Positions 22,915-35,310 of a stretch of 64,000 nt of DNA are shown here, in pieces. Numbering within the stretch: position 1 is the stretch's first letter; each line of letters opens with the position of its first letter. The notes under the pieces are model-generated. The model was given only the letters and a program-made list of their open reading frames with translations, was not told the origin of the DNA and ran no database searches. The DNA comes from Euptelea pleiosperma (taxonomy: Eukaryota; Streptophyta; Magnoliopsida; Ranunculales; Eupteleaceae): contig CM068553.1 in the NCBI GenBank assembly GCA_035048495.1, positions 6,069,259 through 6,133,258 of the forward strand, given 5' to 3'. The translations under genes were made by a program, and so were the position numbers.

Positions 22915-24243
22915 ACTAGTAAATGGCCCATGCCCACGGCACTCTCCGACAAAAGCGTTTGCAAAAATTGGGTGTCTTCGGCATTCAAACGGTACGAAGG
23001 ACTGGGGTGTTACCGTTTTTTCCATTATAAAGGATTGTAACGCACAGACGGAGAAATAAAAAAATAACAGAAATAACAAAAAATAACGGTGTTGAAATTC
23101 AAATTTTGAATAAATTGAGGTCAAATGGGGCGGATTGAGTGGCTGAAATTTAATCGTCCACATTAGATCGATGGATTTGATCTCAACCACTCTTTATCTA
23201 ACCGTCCACATTAGATGGATGGATAAGATAAGAGAATACAACTGAGTTGTATTGTTATATGCATGGGTGGCCCGTACCCGCGGTACTTTTCGACAAAGTG
23301 TTTGTCAAAATCGGATAGGAGTTAATCTCAACCACCGATATGAAGCATAGTGGATCTCAGCAACTCATTATTGAAGCCATATAAGATAAGAGGGGTATAA
23401 GACAACCACTGTCACTTGTTATATAGATAGTGGGTGGCCAGTGCCCACGGCACTCTCCAACAAAGCGTTTGTCAAAATTGGGTGTGAATGGCTGAGATCC
23501 ACCATCTATTTGGGGGATAAGATCTCAGCCCTTCTTTGTCTAAATAGATAAGAGGGGGTATAAGTGGGGAGACAACTTCCCTGTTTTGTTATATAGACTA
23601 GTAAATGGCCCGTGCCCACGGCACTCTCCGACAAAAGCGTTTGCAAAAATTGGGTGCCTTCGGCACTCAAACGGTATAACAGGCTGGGGCGTTACCGTTT
23701 TTTCATTATAACGACTGTTATAACGGATTGTAACGCATAGAGGGAGAGATGAAAAAATAACAGGTAATGGCAAAAAAATAACGGTGTTGAAATTCAAATT
23801 TTGAATAAATTGAGGTCAAATGAGGTGGAATGAGTGGCTGAAATCTAACCGCCCACATTAAAGGGATGGATAAGATAAGAGAATACAACTGAGTTGTCTT
23901 GTTATATGCCTGGGTGGCCCGTGCCCGCAGCACTTTCTGACAAAGTGTTTGCCAAAATCGGGTGAGAGTTAATCTCAGCCATTGATATGAAGCATAGTGG
24001 ATCTCAGCCACTCATTATTGAAGCCATATAAGATAGGATGGGGTATAAGCAAATCACAGTCACTTGTTATATTGATAGTGGGTGGCCCATGCCCTAGGCA
24101 CTCTCCGTCAAAGCATTTGCCAAAATCAGGTGTTAGTGGCTGAGATCCACCGTTCATTTGGGGGATAAGATCCCGGCCCTTCTTTGTTGAAACAGACAAG
24201 AGGGGGTACAAGTGGGGAGACAACATCCCTGTTTTGTTATATA
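22915..24243. repeat. Composite repeat, tandemly doubled (about 0.65-0.68 kb units)
   Basis: The motif family TGGCCCGTGCCCACGGCAC, CTCTCCGACAAAG, TTTGCCAAAATCGG occurs six times: at about 22924, 23268, 23430, 23607, 23914 and 24084. The order of variants is X-Y-Z-X-Y-Z, so a three-part unit (22915-23597) is followed by a second copy (23598-24243). The X parts also contain CCGTTATAACGG-type sequence shared with the CAAGGTTTAAA MITE family. Each section is followed by GAGATCCACC-like and GTTATATAGA junction sequence. Confidence 0.75.
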
Positions 24244-24559
24244 GATTGTATCGAATTTAAAGTTTAAAAATTCGGGACCTCTAACTCCAATGTTTCTGGG
24301 TTTTTTTACAGCATTCAAATTACCCAGTTGCAGTTACAGTCAACTGGGACCAATTCAACTCTAAATATCAATAAAAAAAGAAGAAAAAACTTGAAGGTGC
24401 AAATTAATTAGTTTCCAATTACATATATGAACTCCAAGTGGAAACCACATAGATTTCTGTCGCAACATAAAAACTCTGCACTGTTGAAGGTTCTATAATC
24501 GAATCGAATCGAATCAGAAAATTTTCAGAAACCAAACTCAACACGAAATAGAGATTTCC

Positions 24560-24735
24560 GTACTAACCTCGTCGCCGGCCCCGCCTATCTGAGAACCTTG
24601 ATTGGAGACCTAACTTGAATCTTCAAGTTAAACCTGATTCCGTCAGCCTTTTAACCAGAGGGGAATAGAAAGTGGAAGTGCGGACTGCGGAAGAGAGAAT
24701 ATAAGCGAGACAGGGAGCCGTAAAAACCAGAGAGG
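24560..24735 (-). promoter_or_regulatory. Candidate non-coding first exon and promoter of the FAR1-type gene
   Basis: A locally GC-richer patch. On the minus strand it ends in GGCCGGCGACGAG followed by GTTAGT, a plausible splice donor. Upstream of it are CT-rich stretches such as ATATTCTCTCTTCC, common in plant 5' UTRs. Leader introns occur in many FRS genes, but the link over 3.1 kb is inference. Confidence 0.35.
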
Positions 24736-24949
24736 AATGGTGAAGGAGAAGGGTGGAATGGTGAAGGAGAAGGATTGTTTGCAGAAAGAGAACTCAAGTT
24801 CCCATTTTTACCCTAGATGAAGGTGATATATCCAGGCTGAATTTTTTATCTTTAGGCCCCTGTTGGACGAAAATGCCCACTTGATTCGTCAACTAGTAGT
24901 GGGGACCCATTTCTTACCACCAATTCTTAGTTCTTACACCCAGTAGTGG

Positions 24950-25425
24950 AGCCCACACAGAGATCATGTTAGACAATCTAACGGTACTGTGAGTTGTCCA
25001 TACTGTGGGGACCATCTTCATAACAAAATCATTCTATTTCCACGTTCCTAACCTCATGAAATATTGACTTGAATTTGTGAGATCTCGACCATCCAATTAA
25101 ATCATTACTTTAGATTAAGATTTTAGAGAAAATTTTCGCTGGCCCCGGGGGACTTCAAACTTTGATGTCCCCCTCCCAAAATGTCTGACAATTACCCTTT
25201 TTGACCACTAACCAAGGGCTTAACCAGGGTTGAATTAAGGGATTGGGGTACTTGTCAGATATTTTGGGTGGAGAGACTTCAAAGTTTGAAGTCCCCCGGG
25301 CCACTGAATGTTTTCTCTTTTATATGGCTAGCGATGTTGAAATGGACTGATTTTGGTGACGATGATTATCAAAAATAACTCAATGTATAGTTGGATTGTC
25401 CAACATGATCTTTATGTGGGTCCCA
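24950..25425. mobile_element. Foldback MITE with a second palindromic MITE nested inside
   Basis: Outer arms: AGATCATGTTAGACAATCTA against TTGGATTGTCCAACATGATC. A related copy lies at 57905-58165. Inside, 25130-25325 is a separate palindrome with arms CCCCGGGGGACTTCAAACTT and AAGTTTGAAGTCCCCCGGG. A half of that inner type lies at 39435-39560. Confidence 0.65.
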
Positions 25426-25599
25426 CCACCCTATGTAAAGAGTGTTGGTGGAACTTTTTCATTTATTATCAAAACACCCCTGTTTCAATTCTTTGTTCTT
25501 TTCTCACATATTTTTAGAGTACGCACAGCTCCATAGGTTAATTGAGTTCCCACAATTAACAGATGGTTAGCTCTATGGCCACCCACATCTTTAAGCTAG

Positions 25600-26672
25600 A
25601 CACCCACTCCCTCTCCTTTTTCTTTACCTTTTTACAAAAAGGCCCCCTTACGTTTGGGCTCCACTTCGTTTTCTCCACCCACCGACACCACCATCACCCC
25701 CACGCCCTACACCCCAACCCCACTTGGTGTGGTATCATCTGTCTCAAAGAGGTTTTTTCTCATTTGTATTCTCACTCTCAACGGAAAGGTCAATGCACAA
25801 CTAATTTTTAGGAACAAGTATAATCTAGAAGGTCCCTGGGATTTAGACCTCAAGGGAAATCTCTTTGTATGGGAAAGTGAACAAGTTGGAATTCTAATGG
25901 AATCTTGAAACATTACATTGTCACAACTTCTGAGGAGGATTTACTTATCTTAAGCTCACTCCAAATCGGGATGCTTCTCGCTAAGCTCTTTCTACAAATC
26001 TATATCTCTCTTGACGTCCACATCCATATATTTGCCCCAACATTTGGAAGTCCAAAGTTTCCTAAAAAATCGCTTCTTTTTGTGGGTTGCTTTTTTTAAG
26101 AAATTACTTACTATTGAGAAATGGATTGCTAGAAGGTGGATCTTGGTTAATTACTGTGCAAGTATAATGGGGGAAACACAAATCATCTTTTACTACATTA
26201 TGACTTTGCCAAATAGATATGATCTTATTTTCTAGCTCAAGTAGATCTCCTATGGGTCCTTCCAGAATCCATGGAGCACTATTAGGTGGTTGGCCCAAGA
26301 TTTTTCTATCCGTCGGGGGAGTCTCCTATTGAAGATGGTGCCATATGTACATTGTCATTTGGAGTTTGTACTTGAAGAGGAACAAGAGAATGTTTAGAGG
26401 AAAGGAAAGTAAAGGACCCTTCAAGGAAACTATCATCATCACCAAGGCTCTTCTCTTTAGTTGGGCCAGTTGCTTTCCCAACCTGAGAGGCACTTCTTTG
26501 GGAACATGGTTTTCAGGTTTGATACTCTTTTGGAGAGATAGCAATGTGGCTCTTTTTATGTTTTCCATTTTCTTTTTTCTCCCCCTTGTTTTTGGCAGTT
26601 TCCACCCTTCCATGTTCTTCCTTTGAGATCCCCTTGATCTCCTTTTAATGCAATTGTTGGATTTATCAAAAA
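25600..26672 (+). mobile_element. LINE 3' portion, degenerate
   Basis: Scattered plus-strand readings match the other LINEs here: SLDVHIHIFAPTFGSPKF, then EKWIARRWILVNYC, then a zf-RVT-like C-terminus ending FGNMVFRFDTLLER. Several frameshifts break it. The end is TTTATCAAAAAAA. Confidence 0.7.
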
Positions 26673-26674
26673 AA

Positions 26675-27073
26675 CATTTAGGGTTGTCGACGGATATTTT
26701 TCGAACCGAATATAAGAATATCTGAATTCGGAAAAAAAAAGATTCAATATCCAAATTTGATTTGATGTCCAATAGATATTCTGAATCAATATTCGAATTC
26801 AATTAACTTATTGGATATCCGATTCGTTTGATAAGAAAATCAGATATATGAAATAAATTATTACATTTATATAATAAATACGATTATGTATATAATAAAT
26901 ATAATACAATCTGCTATATAAATATATATTAAATAAATTATATTTATAAAAAAAATCGGATTGGATATTATTTAATTGGATATATCAATATGCGAATCTA
27001 ATATCCTAAATTTTGGATGATATCCGATTATTCAAATTCGGATTCGAATTTTTGACTATCCATTGGCATCCCT
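26675..27073. mobile_element. TAGGG-type MITE, AT-rich
   Basis: Ends TAGGGTTGTCGACGG and CCATTGGCATCCCTA are inverted; the inside is rich in GGATATCCGATT-like repeats. No clear target duplication. It resembles the element at 62485-62859. Confidence 0.5.
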
Positions 27074-27797
27074 ACATACATGATTTAGATTTGATCGAGT
27101 GGGTTTCTTTTTTTCGCTAACCAATTTGATCTGGTGGTTAAGATCCTCCAACTGCTTTGTTTTTCGGGCTACAACCCTAAGCACATGCTGGTTATGGTCA
27201 ATGAACTATGGGATTGATGCATCAATGGAACAAATGAATGGTATGGAGTGAATGCATGGTGAGGTGATTTTTATTGTGCTAGTAGCCACGATACATGTTC
27301 TCTTGTGATATTTGAAGTTTTTGTAGCCCATCAATCCCCCATAAACATAGGAAACATTTTTTCCTCTATTTACTTGCTTATCTTGTGTAATTAATTTCGA
27401 GAAAAAAATGATGATATGATGCCTGTTTTATTGAGAAATACATGATGGTTCCTCAATTCAGCACCATCTAAGCCTTCATCGGATACTACACATACATTGT
27501 AATTCATATAAAAGATTATTTTTTTAGGTAACACAGTTGAGGCTGGACAAGCCGGGAAAGGGGATTTTGACTCCATGGCCAACTGCTCAATTGATTTTTT
27601 CTAATTTGAACTGTGATCTGACCCATTATAATGGCCTTTATAACGATAATGGTAATGTTACCTGTCTGTGTTATAAAGTAATAACAGCCACCTTAAACCT
27701 TGGTCTTGAGTTCCATTTTAATTTTTTGCCCCTTTTTTTTTGTTATTTCTCCAGTTTTTCATGGGCTTTGCCAGTTTTTCATGGAATTTGGCTGAGT

Positions 27798-28100
27798 TAA
27801 ACCAGGGAATTGCTAACTCCGGATCGAACTTAATCATATGGACAGAAATATACACATAAGAAGAGTAAATGCACTATCCGATTGTGGAGCATCAACAATA
27901 CAGTAGTTCTAGCTTTATTTTCCATGGGCTTTATTTACTAACTAATAGTCAGAGGATTCGACCGATTTAAACCAGGAAATAGCCAACTGAATTCCAGATC
28001 AGAGTTAAATTATAGGTACAGAAATATATGCATAAGAAGAGTAAAATCACTGTCCTATTGTAGAGCATAAACATTACAGCAGTTCTATCTTTATTGTCTA
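27798..28100. repeat. 170-bp tandem duplication in the 3' flank of SDR-E
   Basis: Units begin at 27798 and 27968 with TAAACCAGG and share CATAAGAAGAGTAAA and CAGTAGTTCTA / CAGCAGTTCTA. It is just downstream of the stop codon and probably spans the 3' UTR. Confidence 0.7.
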
Positions 28101-28139
28101 TAGCATAACATAGACAGGATCTTCTTAATACACTATCAA

Positions 28140-30443
28140 TCAAAAGGTTGATACTTCGGTCCGATCAAAGAAGAGGCCGGAAGGTCCGCCATCAGGTAGA
28201 AAAACCAACCTCACTGGACTTTTGGCACCTTCTTCAACAGTCAAGACCCCAGTGTTGCAGTTAACATCAGTTTTGACAAAACCAGGACAGACACAGTTTA
28301 TGCAAAATGTAGGGAACATCTTTGCTAGAATCCTTGTGTAGGCATTCAAAGCTGCTTTCGAGATTGTATAGGCAGATAGAAAAGCAAGCCATCCTTTGGT
28401 TTCTAATAAATCCTCCTTGAAATCCTTTAAAAACACATTCAACACCTCGTCCACTCTCTCTGCTGTGAGGCTCTCAACATCACTCAGCACCTCTTTAGCC
28501 CTTTCATTGGAAATATTCTGAAACAACACAAGGAGAAAAGTATAGGTCATTCTTGTACCTTTCTTCTCATTTTTTTTGTCAAAAGGAAAAACTTCTCATT
28601 ATCTTGTTCTTTTCTTTCTTTTTTCCTTCTTTCGATCAAGTGAAATAGAAATTTGTCCAACTGAGGAAGAAGAAAGAATCCTCTCCATGTGATATCATGG
28701 AAAAACCGAGATGGGACACAACTCGCTTGTGTTCCCAAGCTGAGTCCTCACCTCTGGTGAGTTTGAACATACGAGTCATTGAGTTCAGATGTATATAGTT
28801 CACCAATTTCATATAATACTGGGTAATTATTTCTTCTTTCTAAAGGTGGGTTACTTACTTCTAGCCGACCCATGGAGGATGTAACATTAACAATCCTTGC
28901 TGAATTGGATAGCTGAAGTAAAGGAATAAGTGCTTCACTCAATCCTTTGACGCCATAGTAGTTCGTTTTCAGACATTCTTCTGCCAACTCATATGTCTCT
29001 TTCACTATTTCTTTCATACTGGGTTGCTCACCTCTGCGCTGCATCAGTAAAGTAATTTAGTCATTTTGGTAGATAATAGCTAATATAATCAAACCCCATA
29101 ACAAGCTCTCTCTGTCTCTCTATCTCTTATCTCCAGCACATGCACAGTATAGGATATAAGATATAATCCACAAATATCTTAATAATAGCTTAATTTAGCC
29201 AGGAAAAAAATCTTATTTATTCATGTTGTAAGAACCTTTAAATTATGGTACCTATAACCTTAAACTTGCAGCAAAACAAGTTCACTATAAGATCAGAAAA
29301 TTACCTCACCATCCCCAAGTGTCATGGCCCTTAAAGCAACACAGTCTATAATGGCCCCACTAATCCCTGCATTGTTTACCTGCACAGAGTTTCAGTTTTT
29401 TTTTAGAATACCCAATTCACAACTTGCAAAGAAATTGCAAAATTTTATTCCAATTAGTCAAGCAATTTCAAGATCCTCTGCACACCAGTAAGTCGCCACG
29501 GGATTTCTAAAAACAAGAGATGGGTATGTTTATCTTCAGAAAAAAAATGCTTATAATCTGTTATATTGCTTTGCTTTTATCAAGATATCAGGTTTTCCCA
29601 AATGTGTTATGCTGAAATTTACTAATGAAGCCATAAGAAAAGTGAGATTTGCTACTGGAGCTATGGTGAACTCTTGAAGGCTCATGCTAAACCTTCCCCT
29701 TCCTTCCATGCATTGGACTGTGTATAAAGCCTTGAAATCTTCTACCTATAACTATGCAACAGATGATCTTAAGCACTGATCAACCCTTGAAATGCTTCTA
29801 TTTTTCTACTTCTCTATGAAATAAACTGGTAAGAATATTTGGGTATTTTATACAGTTATACTTCATCAAATTACTCTGCTTTTTGGAAAAAGAAATTCCT
29901 CTATTCTGATAAAAAAAAAACATCAAGTTTCCTGAAAGGATTTCAAAAAACATAAGTTCAGTTTGCTAGAAAGAAGAGATGGTCTTGATCTTCACTATTA
30001 TCTTTTTGCTGTATATGAGATGAACTGAAAATAAGTAATGAGAACATTTCAACAAACTGGGTCTCAATCTTACCAAGATATCAAGCTTTCCAAATTGGGT
30101 TTTAATGAAATCAGCCAAGGAAGCAATACTAGCTGGATCCATCACATCAAGTTGATGAAAAATCACATCAGAGAGTCCAGATTCTTTAAGATTTTCAACA
30201 GCTTCAGCACCCCTCTTTGTATCTCTAGCTGTTAGCACCACCAAGACTCCACTAGATGCTAACTGTCGACAAATCTCCAAGCCAATCCCTTTATTAGCCC
30301 CTGTAACAACTGCACACCTGCAAAAAAAAAAAAAAAGGTGGGTGTTTAAGAGCTATGGTTGTGGGGTTCCTTCATTTCTTAGCAGCAACCATGAAAGAAG
30401 CTAAGTACCTCTTTGTTGCAGGATTGGAGATTATTTCTGCCAT
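28140..30443 (-). CDS. SDR-E: NADP(H)-dependent short-chain dehydrogenase/reductase
   Basis: The exons are 30409-30443, 30074-30317, 29305-29379, 28859-29038 and 28140-28517, giving 303 residues in one frame. Exon 1 is [12 protein letters not shown] with a normal GT donor. Exon 2 carries the glycine motif and TARDTKRG, exon 3 the canonical NNAGISG, exon 4 KTNYYG and NVTSSMG, and exon 5 SAYTISK with [10 protein letters not shown]. The exon 4 acceptor is taken at 29039-29040; another AG lies four bases further in, so the first residues of exon 4 (RRGEQ) are the least certain part. All catalytic residues (Asn, Ser, Tyr, Lys) are present. This is the most conventional member of the array; its substrate is unknown. 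Confidence 0.88.
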
Positions 30444-30715
30444 TTCCAGATGAGAATGTGTAGATGTTGGAGACGATGATAAGAGTTTTTCCAAATTGTC
30501 CGTTGATAGGCTTCACTTCGTGATTCTCGTGAAGGGTGTTTCTTTCTCTTTTTTTTTTTTTTTTGGATTGTGTGGGGAGCAACCAGAATCAAGAACAATA
30601 AGATCCTGTTTTGTCACGTGCGCGTGGTTTTGAAACATGTGGGTGGTGGCCTCATGGGAGCTTACCAATTATGGAGCTCATCTATTATTATTATTATTAT
30701 TTTTGTTGGTAGGAC

Positions 30716-31060
30716 CAAGGTTTTAAAGGGGCCGTTATAACGGTATAACATATTGGGGGCGTTACTGTTTTCTCCGTTATAAAGGCCGTTGTAACGAATT
30801 GTAATGCTCAGGGGCAAAAACATAAAATAACGGAAATAATGTAAAAAAAAAAAAAAGACTCTCAAAAACGAAAAATAATGGAAAAAATGAAAAAAATGAA
30901 AAAATAACTGAAATTAACGAAAATAATAGCATTTTTTCACAATATTTTTCAGAAAATAACAGTTGTTAGTTTTGTTATTCACGAGTTGTTATTTTTTTAG
31001 CGTTTTAACGGTACATAACGTAACAGGGGAGGTCCGAATCCATTATAACTTTAGACCATG
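30716..31060. mobile_element. CAAGGTTTAAA-type hAT-like MITE, copy 1
   Basis: It begins CAAGGTTTTAAAGG, ends TTAGACCATG and is rich in CCGTTATAACGG and ATAACGG motifs. Flanking 8-mers GGTAGGAC and GGTAAGAG match at six of eight places. It lies about 270 bp upstream of the SDR-E start. Confidence 0.65.
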
Positions 31061-31272
31061 GGTAAGAGTCGTAAGACCATATATTGAGAAATACCTAGGG
31101 GTTACTTATACCAACAAGGTCCATGATTGGTGTGGATTTACCTAACCATTCAATTGGTGGGTCATTTGTTAAAATGATGGAGAACAATCCAAAGGCATAC
31201 CAATCACAAGATCCTGAGTTCTTGATCATTTTGGGTGTTATTTTAGTAGTCACTGTTTCCGTTTATAGATTG

Positions 31273-31430
31273 GATGGTTAGAGTTGAAAATCGATTTTCA
31301 CGAACTAGCAAAAATAGAGAATTAGAAGTCAATTACGTAGACACAACAGATTTACACGGTTTGGCAGAGTGCCTCCGTCCACGATTGAGAAGAACCTTTT
31401 CACTATCTCCAAAGAATTTAAGGTTACAAT

Positions 31431-31473
<43 letters not shown>

Positions 31474-31793
31474 TATATAATTAAAACCCCAATGCACATT
31501 TAAAGAATATATAGAAATATCTACTACAAAGACATACTCCAAGTACCCTCAATACAAGTTGTACCCAAACTTGAACAATACCGACTTGTACAGGCTTGTA
31601 TGAATTTGTCCGGACGTCATAAAATCTGACAGAGAAAATTGTGGCTTAATTAATAGTACAATTCCTGAGGTACAACAATTTCAAAAATACAAGACCTAAC
31701 TCAACAGTTAATCCAATTGATATGATTTTTTGTCTTATTTACCCAACAGATCGACTTTTTGGGATAAATAATTGTTTAACATGGTATCAGAGC
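31273..31793 (+). mobile_element. LTR and primer-binding site of a Copia-like element
   Basis: TGGTATCAGAGC at 31782-31793 is the binding site for plant initiator tRNA-Met. It directly follows a probable LTR of about 0.5 kb that ends GTTTAACA and contains CAGATTTACACGGTTTGGCA, a stretch common in Copia LTRs. No second LTR or gag-pol is seen, so it is a fragment. Similar phrases recur at about 31910-31965. Confidence 0.55.
31434..31470. repeat. (CT)n microsatellite
   Basis: An uninterrupted CT run inside the LTR fragment. Confidence 0.95.
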
Positions 31794-32402
31794 CTTAAGG
31801 CCTGGGAGGTCGCAGGTAGTTCAAGTCTCCAACGGAATATATCCCCGTTGAGTTAGCGAATGATGTATTCTCGTGCACGTGTTGTCTTGGCCCGATGACC
31901 CATTGGTATACAAATTTATTTTGCCTATCCCCAACAAGTCATCGTTTGGGGTATATGGTTGTTTAACCGGACATTTGTCCTTGTCCAAGGACAATATAGG
32001 ATGTGTAAATTACCAAAGCAGGGTTACAAGAAACGCATCCAACGTAGTGTATAACAATGCCTTTTTTCCTATACTTGTGGGTAGGTTAGCATTCCACAAA
32101 CATATTCATTTTATTTTCTTCATTTATTGATTCTCCTCTCTCAATTTTTCGATGATTTTCTACCGGTCAATTGTTTAAGTAAACTTGTCTGAGTCAAACT
32201 CAGGAAGAAGCATACTAATTTCTGAATCAAATATCAAGTTTCTACAGTAAATAGAAGAACGGATATAGAGCTCTGCCAAACCCCATCTTATCCACGAAAC
32301 AGAGAGAGAGAGAAAGAGAGTTTTGTCAAAAGTGTAGAACAAAAACAAGAGACTAGTTCTAGCTCTATTCTCCCTCAATAAGATCTTTTTGGACTGTTGT
32401 CA

Positions 32403-35310
32403 TTAAAAGGATGATACTTCATTCTGAACAAAGAAAAGGCCAGAAGGCCCACCATCAGGCAGCAAAGCTAATCTCACAAGCCTTTCAGCACCTTCTTCAA
32501 CAGTACAGATCCCAGTATTGCGACTCAAATCTGTCTTGACAAAACCAGGAGAGGCACAATTTATGCAGAAAGTAGGGTACTTCTTTGCTAGAATCCTTGT
32601 GTAGGCATTCATAGCTGCTTTAGAAAGTGTATAGGCAGAAAGATCAGAAGGCCAGCCTTTGGTTTCTAACAAATCCTCTCTGTAATCCTTTAAAAACCCA
32701 TCAAACACCTCATCCATTTTCTCTTCAGTGAGTCCATCAACATCACTTAGCACCTCTTTAGCCCTTTCATTGGAGATATTCTGAAACAACATAATTAAAG
32801 CAATAAATTTCTTTTATGATTAAGAAAAACAACAAATTACTTTTTGGATCAAGTGAATTTGTCAATTTTTTGAAACCCCACTTACATAAAATTCATCCAA
32901 CAAGTCAGTGAGTTTGGATGCTTGACAAAATTCCCCACTTTCATATAATTATTGGGTACCAACTTTTCTTCGGAAGGTTTTGTACCTTTAGCTGGCCCAC
33001 TTTGGATGAAACATTAACTATCCTTGCTGAATTGGACAGCTCAAGGAAGGGAAGAAGTCCTTCAGTCACTCTTTTGACACCATAATAATTTGTTTTAAGA
33101 CACTCTTCTGCTAACTCATAAGTCTGTGTCATTGCTGCCAACAAGTTGTCCTGCATCATTAACAAGTAGTTCAGTCGTTCGATAGCTAGAACTAAAGTCT
33201 GTGTCATTGCTGCCAACAAGTTGTCCTGCATCATTAACAAGTAGTTCGGTCGTTCGATAGCTAGAACTACCGAACGCAATAATAACCCAAATTATCTCGA
33301 GAACCAATAATAGACGTTACCCCATAATTATCTTTATAATTATCATAAAAAAGCAATTTCTTTGTTATTTTTTTTCTCGATAGGCATCATAACCAAGGTT
33401 TAAAGGAGGCCGTTTTAACGGTTAAACGGACTGGGGGCGGTCAGAGGCAAAAATGGAAAAAAATGGAATTAAACGGATTTTAACGGAAAAAAACGGAAAA
33501 AGTGGCACTGAAATTCAAATTTTGAAATTTGAAAATAAAAAAAAAACGGAATTTAACGGAAAGTAAACGGATTTTAACAGAATTAAACGGTTTTAATGGC
33601 CGTTAAAACAAAAAAATGGCCTTTTTTTCAAAACCGATAAAACGTGTTTAAACGGTTTTAACGGAAACGGGCTTGGGGCATTACCGTTCAAACGGCCGTT
33701 TTTAAAACCATGATCATAACAAGTAATTAATTCAGCAAAAAAAAAAAATTTGATCTATTCAACTAACGTAGAATGGGTTCGTGATTGACTTCACACTTTC
33801 CGCTATGGATGGAGCTTTATGCCATCATCTTGTAAGAGCTTTAGTTTACGGTACATATAAGCTTAAGCTTGCAGCGTAGTCTATTGTGCACAGCGACTTA
33901 CCATAGCATTCCCAGAAGTCTGGGCCCTTAAAGCATCGTCATCTATTACAGCCCCACTGATTGCTGCATTGTTCACCTGCACCAAAGTTCAATTTTTTCT
34001 CACAATACCCATTTCATAACTAACGAAGAAATTGTAAAATAACAAAGTGTTTCATTCAATCAAGCAATTTGGATTCTTTTATTTTTCCACGAAAATGAAC
34101 TTAGACAGAGAGAAGCAGAGGATGAGATTTTTTTCTTGAGTATATTTTTATAATAACTAAGTTAATATGATGGGGACCGCCCCCCCCCACAGGCAAAAAA
34201 AAAAACAGCAATTTTTTCACCCTTGCTAGAACTACTTGGTCTTGATTCTCTTTCCATTATGAAGTCTATGTTCCCCTTTTGCCAGTCTCTCCTGACTGGC
34301 AAGATTTTTTTTAAAGATATTAAATGCTCCCAAATGGATTTCACTGAAATTTTCTTATAAATCAATACCCATAGTCCATAACATCAAGCTGATCATATAA
34401 AAAACAACAAAATTTCTAAATTCTTTGAGATCTGCAAAAGATGAAGTTGCTTATTACCCACAAAATAAACATAAGATATGACACAATAAGAACTTGAATA
34501 CGTCTGTTTGTTCTATTTTGAATGAAATGAAAAAAAAAGAAAAAAAAAAAGAAAAGAAAAGAAGAGATAGGTATAGAGAATACAAGTATAAAGTGTCACA
34601 AACTTCTAATTTCAAGTTGGTTAGGAATAAAAAATTTCTCAAGACCCCCCATTGACAAAAAAAAAAGAGGCTTAGATCATTAGTTTGTGTGGTGACCACA
34701 GAAAATATTTCTAGAAATAAATCCATATGCCAAAAAGTGTTGATCTAGAAAACTCTTATGGATATCTACAAGAAAAATCATTTCTAGAAAACTTGTTTAA
34801 GAGCAAACATATGTAATACTGAGTGTTTATATGATCGATCAAATTAATTTATTTCTCATCTAGATATCAACTTTCCACAAATGGGTGGGGTTCTAAGAAC
34901 ATAAGTTTGCTAGAAAGAAGATTTGGAAATATTTGGAGAAATTGGCTTTTAATCTTACCAAGATGTCTAGCTTTCCAAATTGGGTTTTGATGAAATCTGC
35001 CAAGGAAGCAACACTAGCTGGGTCCATCACATCAAGTTGATGAAAAACTACATCAGACAGTCCAGAACTTTTGAGATTTTCAACAGCTTCAATACCCCTC
35101 TTCTCATCTCTAGCTGTTAATACCACCAAGACTCCGTTAGAAGCTAATTGTCGACATACCCCCAATCCGACCCCTTTATTGGAACCTGTAACAACTGCAC
35201 ACCTGAAATAGAGCAATGGGTGTTAAGAGACTTTGGTGGGTGGTAAAAATAAACCAGGAAAGATTTGATTAATACCTTTTAGTTGTGGAGCTGGAGATTT
35301 TTTCTGCCAT
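32403..35310 (-). CDS. SDR-F: NADP(H)-dependent short-chain dehydrogenase/reductase with duplicated exon 4 acceptor
   Basis: The exons are 35276-35310, 34959-35202, 33902-33976, 32986-33150 and 32403-32780, giving 298 residues. Exon 1 is [12 protein letters not shown]. Exon 2 has [11 protein letters not shown], with Asn-Lys kept but Ala to Ser and Glu-Ile to Gly-Val, then TARDEKRG. Exon 3 has NNAAISG. Exon 4 has KTNYYG and NVSSKVG; exon 5 has SAYTLSK. A 75-bp tandem duplication (33120-33269) covers the intron 3 acceptor and the start of exon 4. The inner acceptor (ATGCAG/GACAAC at 33151) gives the model here; the outer one would start exon 4 at 33225 and add 25 residues in frame. A MITE lies in intron 3. 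All catalytic residues are present. Confidence 0.83.
33120..33269. repeat. 75-bp perfect-length tandem duplication at the exon 4 acceptor of SDR-F
   Basis: Units 33120-33194 and 33195-33269 differ at one visible base (TTCAGTCG against TTCGGTCG). Each contains AATGATGCAG/GACAAC on the minus strand, i.e. a usable acceptor. Length 75 keeps the frame. Confidence 0.92.
33394..33712. mobile_element. CAAGGTTTAAA-type hAT-like MITE, copy 2, in intron 3 of SDR-F
   Basis: A perfect 8-bp duplication ATCATAAC (33386-33393 and 33713-33720) flanks ends CAAGGTTTAAAGG and TTTAAAACCATG. The inside is rich in AAACGG. Confidence 0.85.

Noticed and set aside
29030..29040. A later acceptor for exon 4 of SDR-E (GCAG/AGGTGAG)
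   Set aside because: It would shift the frame relative to exon 3; the acceptor at 29039-29040 keeps the frame and the family length.
31333..31542. Arg-Glu repeat protein on the minus strand
   Set aside because: It is a translation of the CT microsatellite inside an LTR fragment.
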